Positions 9,716 through 17,729 of a DNA stretch of 64,000 nucleotides are shown piece after piece (position 1 is the first letter of the stretch; every line of letters starts with the position of its first letter). The position numbers and the translations under genes were made by a program. The notes below the pieces were generated by a model that did no database searches, was not told where the DNA came from, and saw nothing but the letters and a program-made list of their open reading frames with translations. The DNA comes from DT-110 sp030148525 (GTDB taxonomy: Bacteria; Bacteroidota; Bacteroidia; Chitinophagales; Saprospiraceae), in the NCBI GenBank assembly GCA_965227445.1, contig OZ245751.1:1550001-1614000 (forward strand), given 5' to 3'.

Positions 9716-10409
9716 CCAGGGCATTGCTTCGATAGGGATGATCCGGTTGTCGGAGGATATCTCGCAGCATATCAGCGGCTTGCATTGGCTGGCCGTTATA
9801 ATACCAGGCCAGGCTTAGGTACCAGTCGCTGGCCGGACGCAATTCCGGAGCTATCATAAACTGTTGAACGTCGCGCAGAACATCTAAGCCCGGCTGGTAT
9901 TTCCGCGTTTCCAACAGGGAAATGCCGTAGTACAAACGCACTAATTGATCAGTAGGCACCTGATTCAGATAGGTGTCGAAGAGGCGAATTGCTTCTCCGT
10001 ATTGTTTAGTCTGATAAGCCTCGACAGCTTGTTGTTTTATACTGTGTACTGATTCCCCTCGGTCGGCACCGGCCATCGGTACTGCCACGGGCAGGTCGAG
10101 AATCCAGCGTTCGCTTTGAACGGGGCGCTCCGGCCACATCCACCAGGTAGCCAGGGCGAGGGCCAGGGTGGCCGCCAGACCCGTTAACCATCCGGCTGGA
10201 GAGATAATTCGACGGGGGGCAGGCTCAATTTCCCGCTCAATTTGGGCCATAAGGTCTTGTAAATCACCCTCCTTATATAATTTTTCCAACCCCTTCCAGG
10301 CCAAATCAGAAGGTGATCCGGGACGAAGGGCAGGTCGCCGCCCGCTTTTCAGCAGGGCTATGGTTTTTCGGCGATCGGGTAGGTTGTTTTTTGGTTTCTC
10401 TGAGGCCAT
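9696..10409 (-). CDS. single-pass membrane protein with periplasmic TPR domain, putative sigma-factor partner
   Basis: 237 residues. Cytosolic N-terminus of about 70 basic and acidic residues, one transmembrane helix (WLTGLAATLALALATWWMW), then a C-terminal TPR-like helical domain (AVEAYQTKQYGEAIRLFDTYL; LYYGISLLETRKYQPGLDVL; SLAWYYNGQPMQAADMLRDIL). The start lies 8 nt after the sigma-factor stop, so it is the second gene of that operon. This is the position and topology of an anti-sigma factor, although no zinc-finger anti-sigma motif is visible. The 3' end overlaps the CHAT gene by 20 bp in convergent orientation. Anti-sigma function is inference. Confidence 0.85.
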   Translation of the reverse strand: MASEKPKNNLPDRRKTIALLKSGRRPALRPGSPSDLAWKGLEKLYKEGDLQDLMAQIEREIEPAPRRIISPAGWLTGLAATLALALATWWMWPERPVQSERWILDLPVAVPMAGADRGESVHSIKQQAVEAYQTKQYGEAIRLFDTYLNQVPTDQLVRLYYGISLLETRKYQPGLDVLRDVQQFMIAPELRPASDWYLSLAWYYNGQPMQAADMLRDILRQPDHPYRSNALAMLAWM

Positions 10410-10417
10410 GTTCTTGG

Positions 10418-10984
10418 TTAGGTAGCCAGGGCAATACGTATGTTTCGTTTGCCATTCTGAATATTGCTTTTCACCCTATTCAGAGAAAGGCCGGTTAATT
10501 TGGCGATTTCTTTGTAGCTATGTCCATCCAGATAGAAAAGGGAGATACACTCCTTCTGCTCCGGTTTCAATTCCTGAATGGCTTTTTTCAAATTGCGCAG
10601 TAACTCTTCGTCCTGCTGTTGTTGCTGTAGATTGTTATTCTCCTGTAGGAAGGCCGCCCAGGGTCCATCGAGGGTCTCCATTTGTTGTCGCTGCTTTTGT
10701 TCGCGTATTAGCTTCCGGCAATAGTTGCGAACAAGGGTGTAGAGCCAACCCTCAAACTTATGAACCTCGTGCCGTATTAATTCCTTGCGCAGCACCACGT
10801 AAAGGTCCATGGCTGCATCTTTGCAATCTTCTTCGCCTTCCAGCATATTGGCACATATACCAAGAATCCGGTGGAGGTGCTTTTTGAAAAGCACATCAAA
10901 GGCACGCTGGTCACCGCCTTTATAAGCTGTGATCAGCTGATTATCCGTTGTGTTTGCCGTCCATTTGTTATTTCCCCCACGCAT
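10418..10984 (-). CDS. ECF-type RNA polymerase sigma factor
   Basis: 188 residues with sigma-70 region 2 (AFDVLFKKHLHRILGICANM, then FEGWLYTLVRNYCRKLIRE) and region 4 (QKECISLFYLDGHSYKEIAK, GLSLNRVKSNIQNGKRNI) separated by a Q-rich linker. No sigma 1.1 or region 3, so it is an ECF-type factor that should direct RNA polymerase to a dedicated regulon. First gene of a two-gene operon with the TPR membrane protein. The MITE at 11040-11301 lies directly upstream and could affect its transcription. Confidence 0.92.
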   Translation of the reverse strand: MRGGNNKWTANTTDNQLITAYKGGDQRAFDVLFKKHLHRILGICANMLEGEEDCKDAAMDLYVVLRKELIRHEVHKFEGWLYTLVRNYCRKLIREQKQRQQMETLDGPWAAFLQENNNLQQQQQDEELLRNLKKAIQELKPEQKECISLFYLDGHSYKEIAKLTGLSLNRVKSNIQNGKRNIRIALAT

Positions 10985-11039
10985 GACAAAAGCATATATC
11001 GACCCGATTTACGCTGGTCGAAGATCCATAGTAATCTAA

Positions 11040-11301
11040 GAGCGTGTTTGGGATTTGTTTTTGATGGCGAAAATGTCTAGAATTTGGTTCTCACAAAGCC
11101 TTTTTTGAGCTTCGTAGCATGGCTACGGTGCGAAAAAAGGCTGCAGTGAGGTTCAAATATACCGCTTCCGAAAAGGATTGGGCTTTGCCCAACCTTTTCA
11201 CGCGAGTATATACTCGACTCGAAGTGGTTTGGATTCCCAAACCACTTCGTTGTCGGTATAATAGACATTTGCAGTCCAAAGGATAAATCCCAAACACGCT
11301 C
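11040..11301. mobile_element. MITE, 262 bp, with TAA target duplication
   Basis: Perfect 17-bp terminal inverted repeats GAGCGTGTTTGGGATTT (11040-11056 and, reverse complemented, 11285-11301). Inside them, after an equal 14-bp spacer at both ends, lies a second inverted match AAATGTCTA (11071-11079 and 11262-11270). A TAA direct repeat flanks both ends (11037-11039, 11302-11304). The interior has no gene but carries several strong hairpins: around 11098-11144, TTGGGCTTTGCCCAA at about 11179, and a 14-bp stem in 11219-11250. TNA duplications and GAG-type ends are typical of some IS5-family groups, so a non-autonomous IS5-type derivative is the best guess. Confidence 0.85.
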
Positions 11302-11302
11302 T

Positions 11303-11559
11303 AAAATGTACTTATTGTCGCAGAGGTTATAATAAAGGTACTAAAAAAACGTAAGGTTGTGACCGACCTATTTGATAAATGACGGAGGGTTACTACCTCA
11401 CATTGTATTGGGTATAGGGTAGAAGGTAATATGACTTGCTTAAATCCAAATACCCCCATATCTACCCTTCTGTACCTGGGGTTGGGCTTTGATTAACCAC
11501 ATTTTACAAAATCAATCATGCCCAACCTCACGATAAAAAAGTAAAGCCAAACATGTCGA
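11303..11559. repeat. intergenic stretch with GGTANNN heptamer hairpin and a second hairpin
   Basis: No gene is visible. At 11411-11431 three GGTA-phased heptamers are followed by a loop containing GACTTGCTTAAATCC and an inverted TACC-phased arm reaching about 11476. A second inverted repeat follows (GGGGTTGGGC at about 11479 against GCCCAACCTC at about 11520). The same two-hairpin arrangement recurs at 21793-21954, and the first hairpin at 13279-13337. It may serve as terminator for the glycosyltransferase gene. Confidence 0.6.
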
Positions 11560-13227
11560 TTACCGGTCCGTTCCGGGAGGTGGTCGATGGAAGAACACGA
11601 AGCCGTTTTTTCGTCCGATTTCGACCAGTTCAGGATAAGCCCCGAGTTCATCGGCCCTGTGGATCTTGGAAACTACGTACACATCGCGATCCACTGGTCC
11701 GGTCAGTAGCCATTCCTTATTGTAGCTTCGCTCATCGGTAACCGGTGGTTTGCGGCTGTAGAACAGATGAGCATACGATTTAAAGGCGTGCGTAATGACG
11801 TAGCACGACTCGTCCTGGCGCTCTTCATAAAACTCGATGGCCGCTCGCTGGGAATACCCCTCAATGCGTTTGATGAAGCAAACCAGGGTCAGGAATACGA
11901 ATATCCCCGTGCCAATGTAGAGGGTCAGGAAGCCTTCCCACCTGCGTTCCCGATTGTGGTGTCGTAAAAAAAGAAATATGACCATTACCAGTAGGATGGC
12001 CGGAAGTACTTCCCATCCACTCCAATATACGTTGGCCTCCAGGTTTGCTTGGGCAAAAGGATCATCGAATAAGGTGGCCAGTTGTTCTGCCTGCCTTCCG
12101 GCAAAAGGCAACGCCAGGATCAGGATCATGAACAAGCCACCAATGGCCCATAGCCCCGCGCGCATGGCACGCCCGAGCGGAATACGGTTGTCGAGCAGTC
12201 GGCGGGCCGTTTGGGCGGCCAGGAAGGTGAGGGGGAAATAGGCCAGGGAACTGTAGTGAACGATCTTGGACTGCACAATGGAAAACAAGATCACCACCAC
12301 CCCCATCAAATAGATCATCCACCGACGAAAATCCTTTTGGTGATCCGTATCTGCCGGGTCACTATTCCACAGTCCGCGGATTGCGAAGATCGAGGCCGGG
12401 AAACAGCCGATTAAGAGTACCACAAAATGGTAACCGGGAAAGCCTTTATGACCAGCTACCGACGAGCTGAACAACTCGGCCTGATAGCTGATAAATTGCT
12501 CCATAAACCAGGTGCCGTTGCGCAGGGTCTCCAGACCGAACCAGGCTCCCGTCACGATCAGGGCAGAAAAGGTGAACCCCAGAAATTCCGGCACCGAAAC
12601 GTAGAAGCGGAAACGTTTGTATACCCAATAAACCCCAAAGGTCAGGGCCGCCAGCAAAAAGGCTACCGGACCCTTGGTCAGGATGCCCAGCCCAATAATC
12701 ACGCCACCCCAGAACAGGTATACATAGGGGTGACGGTGGAGTTCCAGAGAACTGCCGTTTTTACGCCAGTGGAAAAGAATAAACAGGTAGATGCCTCCGA
12801 AGATGAAGAGGTTGAACCAGGGGTCGATAATGCCCGATTTGAAATACAAAAAAGGCAGTACTGTTCCGAAATACGTGATCGCCCAGATCAGCCCGAACCG
12901 GTGGTCGTACAGCCGCCTGCCCATGCGGTAGAGGATTATCAGCGTGAGGATACCACACAGGGCATTGGGAAAGCGGGCCGCATATTCCCCTACACCGAAC
13001 AGCTTCATGGATATCACCTGCATCCAGATGAAAAGAGGTGGCTTTTCCCAGAAGGGCTGGTAGTTGATGTACGGACGGAAGTATTCGTCTAATACGATCA
13101 TTTCCCGGGCAATCTCGGCGAAATTGATCTCGTCCCAGTCAAAAAGGTGGACACCCCCCAGAAAAGGCAGGTAAAAAAGGGCACCCAACAGTGCCAGTCC
13201 CCAGGATGTTCTCGTTGCTTGTGACAT
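11560..13227 (-). CDS. GT39-type integral membrane glycosyltransferase (ArnT/PMT-like)
   Basis: About 555 residues with roughly a dozen hydrophobic helices. Family hallmark in the first periplasmic loop: FDWDEINFAEIAREM, with the paired acidic residues (DWDE) required in polyprenyl-phosphate-sugar transferases, followed by YINYQPFWEKPPLFIWM. Such enzymes move a sugar from a polyprenyl phosphate carrier to lipid A, protein or another acceptor on the outer side of the inner membrane. The acceptor here is unknown. I prefer the ATG at 13227; the frame extends two codons to a GTG at 13233. A hydrophilic C-terminal domain (about 450-555) is probably periplasmic. No sugar-lipid biosynthesis genes are adjacent. 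Confidence 0.9.
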   Translation of the reverse strand: MSQATRTSWGLALLGALFYLPFLGGVHLFDWDEINFAEIAREMIVLDEYFRPYINYQPFWEKPPLFIWMQVISMKLFGVGEYAARFPNALCGILTLIILYRMGRRLYDHRFGLIWAITYFGTVLPFLYFKSGIIDPWFNLFIFGGIYLFILFHWRKNGSSLELHRHPYVYLFWGGVIIGLGILTKGPVAFLLAALTFGVYWVYKRFRFYVSVPEFLGFTFSALIVTGAWFGLETLRNGTWFMEQFISYQAELFSSSVAGHKGFPGYHFVVLLIGCFPASIFAIRGLWNSDPADTDHQKDFRRWMIYLMGVVVILFSIVQSKIVHYSSLAYFPLTFLAAQTARRLLDNRIPLGRAMRAGLWAIGGLFMILILALPFAGRQAEQLATLFDDPFAQANLEANVYWSGWEVLPAILLVMVIFLFLRHHNRERRWEGFLTLYIGTGIFVFLTLVCFIKRIEGYSQRAAIEFYEERQDESCYVITHAFKSYAHLFYSRKPPVTDERSYNKEWLLTGPVDRDVYVVSKIHRADELGAYPELVEIGRKNGFVFFHRPPPGTDR

Positions 13228-13278
13228 GACCACAAAAATAAGTCAAGTCTGCATTCCGGATGTCAATACCTCAGGTTT

Positions 13279-13337
13279 TATTTGGTATATGGTATAAGGA
13301 CTTTATTCTAAATACCCTATACCTACTACCCAGTACC
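13279..13337. repeat. GGTANNN/NNNTACC heptamer hairpin
   Basis: A short array with 7-bp phase (TTTGGTA, TATGGTA) is followed by an A/T-rich loop and an inverted arm with TACC every 7 bp, ending at the stop codon of the pseudouridine synthase gene. Same family as 11411, 21793 and 30860. Confidence 0.65.
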
Positions 13338-14063
13338 TTATAACCCCCATTTGTCGAGTTGATTTAAGACCGCACGAAAGTCCTTGGGATACGGTGCTTT
13401 GAATGTCTTATTCTCCTGGGTTTCCGGGTGGACAATGGTCAGTTCGGCAGCGTGGAGTGTAAGTCGGTCCATCAGAGGACGTTCCTCCTGACGCCGATTG
13501 GGTTGGCAGCGACGAGCCTTGACACTCGACAGGAAGAAGGCCTCTTGCTTTCCGTATTGCGGGTCTACCAACAGGGGGCAACCGATCTCTGCCAGATGGA
13601 CACGGATCTGATGGGTGCGCCCCGTCTCCAGTTCGAGGGAGAGTAAAGCGTGGTTCCGATACCGTTTTAGCACCTGGTAGTGGGTTACCGAGGGTTTACC
13701 CTTAGCGTGGACCACCATCAGGCCGGGCTTGCCGGGGTGGGCGGCCAATGGCCGGTCAATGGTCCCTGATTCCTCAGGCGGAAACCCATCGGTGATAGCG
13801 TGGTAGATTTTACGGACTGTCCGGTTTTCAAACTGCAGGGATAAGGACCGATGGGCCTCGGCTGTCTTTGCAAAGCACAGTACTCCACTGGTGCCTTTAT
13901 CGAGGCGGTGCACGGTAAAGATGGTTTCGTAACGCTCTTCCAGCCATTTTTGCAGATTGGGCAAATCGGGCTTATACCGGTCGGGGATACTCAACATGCC
14001 AGCCGGTTTGTACACGGCTATCAGTGACTCGTCTTCAAAGAGGATATCTACGGTGGTTTTCAT
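13338..14063 (-). CDS. RluA-family pseudouridine synthase
   Basis: 241 residues. Converts uridine to pseudouridine in rRNA or tRNA. The catalytic motif HRLDKGTSGVLCFAKT contains the nucleophilic Asp; downstream ETGRTHQIRVHLAEIGCPLL is the second RluA-family signature. It opens directly with the catalytic-domain strand (DILFEDESLIAVYKPAGMLS), so there is no N-terminal S4 RNA-binding domain, as in RluA/TruC-like members. RNA target not predictable. The start codon lies 6 nt downstream of the RibF-GT2 stop, on the same strand, so the two are likely co-transcribed. Confidence 0.92.
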   Translation of the reverse strand: MKTTVDILFEDESLIAVYKPAGMLSIPDRYKPDLPNLQKWLEERYETIFTVHRLDKGTSGVLCFAKTAEAHRSLSLQFENRTVRKIYHAITDGFPPEESGTIDRPLAAHPGKPGLMVVHAKGKPSVTHYQVLKRYRNHALLSLELETGRTHQIRVHLAEIGCPLLVDPQYGKQEAFFLSSVKARRCQPNRRQEERPLMDRLTLHAAELTIVHPETQENKTFKAPYPKDFRAVLNQLDKWGL

Positions 14064-14069
14064 AGCCTG

Positions 14070-16064
14070 CTATAATTGATTAAAACGGCGTATACCCCGC
14101 ACGTAAAATTGCCAGACGATGCTACGCCGGTGCTGCGCTGTGAGGTTAGGGGTATCACTAATACTACACTGGTCGATCCATTCCTGGCATTGCTTGCGCT
14201 TGCGCCAGGTGTGGCGGACCTTTGGCAGGAACGACCAATGAGCTCTGACAATGGAGCGTATATGGCTGAACTTTCCCTGGGCTAAAAACAAGGCACCGGC
14301 CAGGAAGTCCAACGCAAAACGGAGGGGCAGGAGCCAGAGCAACTTGGTGACCGGTTCGTTTTTGAGAATGGTGAACAGGGTGTTCCTGAAATTGAGGTAG
14401 GTCTTGCCCGGGGTATTATACTGCAGGGTGCCACCTCCAACGTGGTACACTAGCGACCGGGGTCGTACCATGATCTTGTAACCGGCCCGCTTCAACCGCC
14501 AGCAAAGATCAATCTCTTCGGCGTGGGCAAAGTAGTCGGGATCGAAGCCGCCGATTTGCTTGAATAATCGCGACCGGATGCAGAGGGCCGCACCCGTGGC
14601 CCAGAAGATCTCCTGCGTGCCATCGTACTGCCCGGTATCGGGTTCGGTCACCGAAAAGATGCGTCCCCGACAGAAGGGGTAACCCAATATATCGAGCCAC
14701 CCACCGGCCGCTCCGGCGTATTCGAAGTGATCCTTTTGGTGGTAAGACCGGATCTTAGGTTGACAGGCGGCGATGGTCGCATCCCGCTCCATGAGTTCGA
14801 TCATGGGCTCGATCCAGTCGGGGGTCACCTCTACGTCGGAATTCAGCAGAATGGTGTAGTCGCCGTCCACCCGGTCCAGGGCCAGGTTGTACCCCTTGGC
14901 GAAACCATGATTACCGCCCAGGTCGATGCGCCGAATATCGGGGTGGGTCTCGGCCAGGAACTGGAGTGAGTCGTCCGAACTACCATTATCGGCTACGATG
15001 AGGTGACAGGGAGCGTAGGTGGTCTCCCGCAGCACCGGCAGGAACTTCTCCAGCCACTGGCGGCCATTGTAGTTAAGGATGACCACGTTGACGGTCGGTT
15101 TAGCCTTAGCGGATTCAGCAGCTTGCTCTTGCAGGTTTTTCAGTATTTGCAGTGCAGATTCCCGGTCCCGCTCCAATTGTTGGCTCAGGGCTTCCAATCC
15201 TTTGAATTCACTATCGGACCGAATGAAACCAACTAATTCCAGTTTCAGCTTATCGCCGTAGATCTCCTGATCAAACTGGAACACATTGACCTCAATGGTC
15301 TGATTATTATACTCCTTAAGGGTGGGCCGGTCACCGATGTAGAGCATACCTCCGTAGATCTTATCGTGATGGTGTACCCGTACGGCGTAAATACCATTGG
15401 GGGGTATGAGTTTCTGGGGCTGGCTAACCTCCAGATTAGCGGTGGGGAAGCCGATTTTATTCCCAATCTGTTGGCCGTGAACGACCGTGCCGGTCAGGGT
15501 GAAATAGTGTCCCAACAGGCGGGCAGCATCCTCGACCTTTCCTTGTTCCAGCGCCTTGCGGATTTTGGTGGAGCTGATGGCAATATCCTCAATCTCGTGT
15601 TTTTTGATCTCAACGACCTCAAAACCCGATTCCTCACCGTGGGCTTTCAGGTAGTTGATGTCGCCCTGGCGTCCGGCCCCGAAGCGATGATCGTAACCGA
15701 TGACAATGGTGTGGGGTTGAAAGCGGTTAACGAGGAACTGTTGTATGTATTCATCGGCCGATTGCTGGGAGAATTCGACCGTAAACGGAACGACCACCAC
15801 GTGATCGAGTTCATAGCGTTCGAGCAACTGTATCTTCTCGTCGATGGTGGTGATGAGTTGCAGAGAATCATCCTTGGGATAGATGATCAGTCGGGGGTGG
15901 GGGTGGAAGGTGATGAGGACACTTTCCCCATCGATATCGCGGGCGAGGCGATTCATTTTGCGAATGATCATCTGGTGTCCTTCGTGCACGCCATCGAAGG
16001 AACCGATGGTCACAACGGCATTGCGAAACGAGGGTAATTTGTTCAGGTCGTTGTGTACTTTCAT
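14070..16064 (-). CDS. ribF: bifunctional riboflavin kinase/FAD synthetase fused to a GT2 glycosyltransferase
   Basis: 664 residues, about twice the usual RibF length. Residues 1-310 are a complete RibF: an FMN adenylyltransferase domain (VVTIGSFDGVHEGHQMII with GxFDGxHxGH, then ISSTKIRKAL) and a riboflavin kinase domain (GNKIGFPTANL, IGDRPTL). After a 13-residue Ala/Lys linker, residues about 323-664 are a GT-A family 2 glycosyltransferase (NVVILNYNGRQWLEKFLP; VADNGSSDDS; LLNSDVEVTPDW; AEEIDLCWRLKRAGYKI), like rhamnosyl/dTDP-sugar transferases. The frame is continuous with no stop and no clear internal ribosome site near 15095. The start is at MKVHNDLNKLP; an 11-codon upstream extension is possible. 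It makes FMN and FAD; the glycosyl acceptor is unknown. Confidence 0.9.
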   Translation of the reverse strand: MKVHNDLNKLPSFRNAVVTIGSFDGVHEGHQMIIRKMNRLARDIDGESVLITFHPHPRLIIYPKDDSLQLITTIDEKIQLLERYELDHVVVVPFTVEFSQQSADEYIQQFLVNRFQPHTIVIGYDHRFGAGRQGDINYLKAHGEESGFEVVEIKKHEIEDIAISSTKIRKALEQGKVEDAARLLGHYFTLTGTVVHGQQIGNKIGFPTANLEVSQPQKLIPPNGIYAVRVHHHDKIYGGMLYIGDRPTLKEYNNQTIEVNVFQFDQEIYGDKLKLELVGFIRSDSEFKGLEALSQQLERDRESALQILKNLQEQAAESAKAKPTVNVVILNYNGRQWLEKFLPVLRETTYAPCHLIVADNGSSDDSLQFLAETHPDIRRIDLGGNHGFAKGYNLALDRVDGDYTILLNSDVEVTPDWIEPMIELMERDATIAACQPKIRSYHQKDHFEYAGAAGGWLDILGYPFCRGRIFSVTEPDTGQYDGTQEIFWATGAALCIRSRLFKQIGGFDPDYFAHAEEIDLCWRLKRAGYKIMVRPRSLVYHVGGGTLQYNTPGKTYLNFRNTLFTILKNEPVTKLLWLLPLRFALDFLAGALFLAQGKFSHIRSIVRAHWSFLPKVRHTWRKRKQCQEWIDQCSISDTPNLTAQHRRSIVWQFYVRGIRRFNQL

Positions 16065-16182
16065 GGCGGTGCAAATGTACGTAAAAGGCCAGAACACCCT
16101 ACAACCTGACAGAGGTTTGTGGGCGGGCTTTTTTTTGCGAAAGCAAAACTAAAAGGAAGGCCCTTACCTGGTGGGAAAACTG

Positions 16183-16210
16183 TTTCTTCCGGCGAATTGT
16201 TGTAGCTTTG
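16183..16210 (+). promoter_or_regulatory. Bacteroidota-type promoter of mrp
   Basis: A perfect TAnnTTTG box, TAGCTTTG at 16203-16210, with a weak TTTC at 16183 near the expected upstream position. The start codon follows 31 nt after the box. This motif is the known -7 element of the Bacteroidota housekeeping sigma factor. Confidence 0.5.
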
Positions 16211-16241
16211 ACCTCTGCAAAAAGAAAGAAGGACGTTCAAT

Positions 16242-17333
16242 ATGGAGACCAGTAGAATAGTTAAAGCCCTCGCCAAAGTTACCGATCCGAATACCGGCCA
16301 GGATTTGATCACCGCCAATATGGTGCGCGACCTGGAGGTCGATGCGCCTAATGTGCGATTTACACTGGAATTACCCTCTCTCAACAGCGAGTATAAATCG
16401 AATCTCAACTTCGCCTGTCAGGAGGCTATCCTGAACGAATATCCGGAGGCCGACGTGCACGTGCACATGATGACTCAGGCCGATCAGGCCAAACAGGGTC
16501 CACCACGGGCCCTGCCGCACGTGAAAAATATCATTGCTGTCGCTTCCGGAAAAGGGGGCGTGGGTAAATCTACCGTCGCCACCAATCTGGCGCTCGGATT
16601 GAAAGAACTGGGCGCCAAGGTGGGCCTGATGGATGCCGATCTCTACGGACCATCCCTGCCCACCATGCTCGGCTTGCAGGGACAGCGCCCGCAGGTACAG
16701 GATATGTACGGGCAACCTAAGATCAAGCCACTGGAAGCACTGGGTATGCCGGTGATGTCCATCGGATTTATCATTGAGCCCGAACAAGCGGTGGTACTTC
16801 GCGGACCCCGTCTGGCGGGCATTATCAAGCAATTTATCAACGATACTATCTGGCCGCCACTGGATTACCTGGTGATCGACCTGCCGCCGGGTACGGGCGA
16901 CATTCAGCTTACCCTGGTACAGACCGTACCCTTGACGGGAGCCATCATGGTGACGACTCCGCAGGAGGTAGCAGTAGCCGATGCCGTCAAGGCGATGAAT
17001 ATGTTCCGTCTGCCTTCGGTCAATGTACCGATCCTCGGTGTCGTGGAGAATATGTCGTGGTTCACTCCGGAGGAATTACCCGATCATAAATACTACCTGT
17101 TCGGTCAGGGTGGCGGTAAGAAATTGGCCAAAATGGCGAATACGGTGGTGCTGGGACAGGTGCCGCTGGTGCAGGGCATTCGCGAAGGCGGCGACGAAGG
17201 TACACCTGTAGTGGCTCGCGACGAGCACCCCGGCAAAGAGCCCTTTCTGGAGGTAGCGCGCAGCGCAGCCCGGCAGATCGCCGTACGGAACGAGACCCTC
17301 GGACCGACGCAGATCGTATCCATGAAGGAATAA
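16242..17333 (+). CDS. mrp: Mrp/NBP35-type P-loop ATPase, Fe-S cluster carrier
   Basis: 363 residues. N-terminal MIP18/DUF59 domain (residues 1-90), then a ParA/MinD-type ATPase with deviant Walker A (ASGKGGVGKSTVATNLA, K104 onward), GLMDADLYGPSLP switch and LVIDLPPGTGDIQLTL. The family binds and transfers Fe-S clusters in the cytosol. The CxxC usually found in the ENMSxFxC segment is absent: the sequence reads ENMSWFTPEELPDHKYYLFG, as I recall for other Bacteroidota Mrp proteins. An NFU scaffold follows 132 bp downstream on the same strand, supporting a role in cluster assembly. Confidence 0.93.
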   Translation: METSRIVKALAKVTDPNTGQDLITANMVRDLEVDAPNVRFTLELPSLNSEYKSNLNFACQEAILNEYPEADVHVHMMTQADQAKQGPPRALPHVKNIIAVASGKGGVGKSTVATNLALGLKELGAKVGLMDADLYGPSLPTMLGLQGQRPQVQDMYGQPKIKPLEALGMPVMSIGFIIEPEQAVVLRGPRLAGIIKQFINDTIWPPLDYLVIDLPPGTGDIQLTLVQTVPLTGAIMVTTPQEVAVADAVKAMNMFRLPSVNVPILGVVENMSWFTPEELPDHKYYLFGQGGGKKLAKMANTVVLGQVPLVQGIREGGDEGTPVVARDEHPGKEPFLEVARSAARQIAVRNETLGPTQIVSMKE

Positions 17334-17465
17334 ATCGACCGTTTAGAACTTTTTGGGTTGTTGATCTGGTTGATATAGTAAGCTGGCGAAGAAGAGATTC
17401 GGATATTGATTCCTTCGATGCCGGTTTAATTGCGTTATTTGTAGTAAACGTTCAAAACAGAAAAC

Positions 17466-17726
17466 ATGGCCGTGGCAGAGAAAGAAGAACTGATCCAACG
17501 TATTGATGCGGCCCTGGATGATGTGCGTCCCCACCTCAAGGTCGACGGAGGCAATGTGGAAGTTGTCGATGTCACGGACGAAAATATTGTCCGCATCAAA
17601 TGGTTAGGAACCTGCGTGAATTGTAATATGTCGATGATGACCATGAAGGGCGGCATCGAGCAGTCTATCATGGGAAAAGTCCCGGAAGTGACCGGAGTTG
17701 AAGCCATTAATGGAATAGGCAAATAA
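17466..17726 (+). CDS. NFU (NifU C-terminal) domain Fe-S scaffold protein
   Basis: 86 residues consisting of a single NifU_N-free NFU domain. The cluster-binding CxxC is C50-V-N-C53 in LGTCVNCNMSMMTMKGGIE, and the VRPHLKVDGGNVEVV strand is diagnostic. It should hold a 4Fe-4S cluster bridged between two subunits and pass it to apo-proteins. Sits between mrp and pyrF (3-nt gap to pyrF), so the operon couples cluster transfer to a pyrimidine gene, probably only by co-transcription. Confidence 0.93.
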   Translation: MAVAEKEELIQRIDAALDDVRPHLKVDGGNVEVVDVTDENIVRIKWLGTCVNCNMSMMTMKGGIEQSIMGKVPEVTGVEAINGIGK

Positions 17727-17729
17727 CGC

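Noticed and set aside
12427..13092. Plus-strand frame of 221 codons inside the GT39 gene
   Set aside because: It is antisense to a strongly hydrophobic, motif-bearing membrane glycosyltransferase and has no recognisable product.
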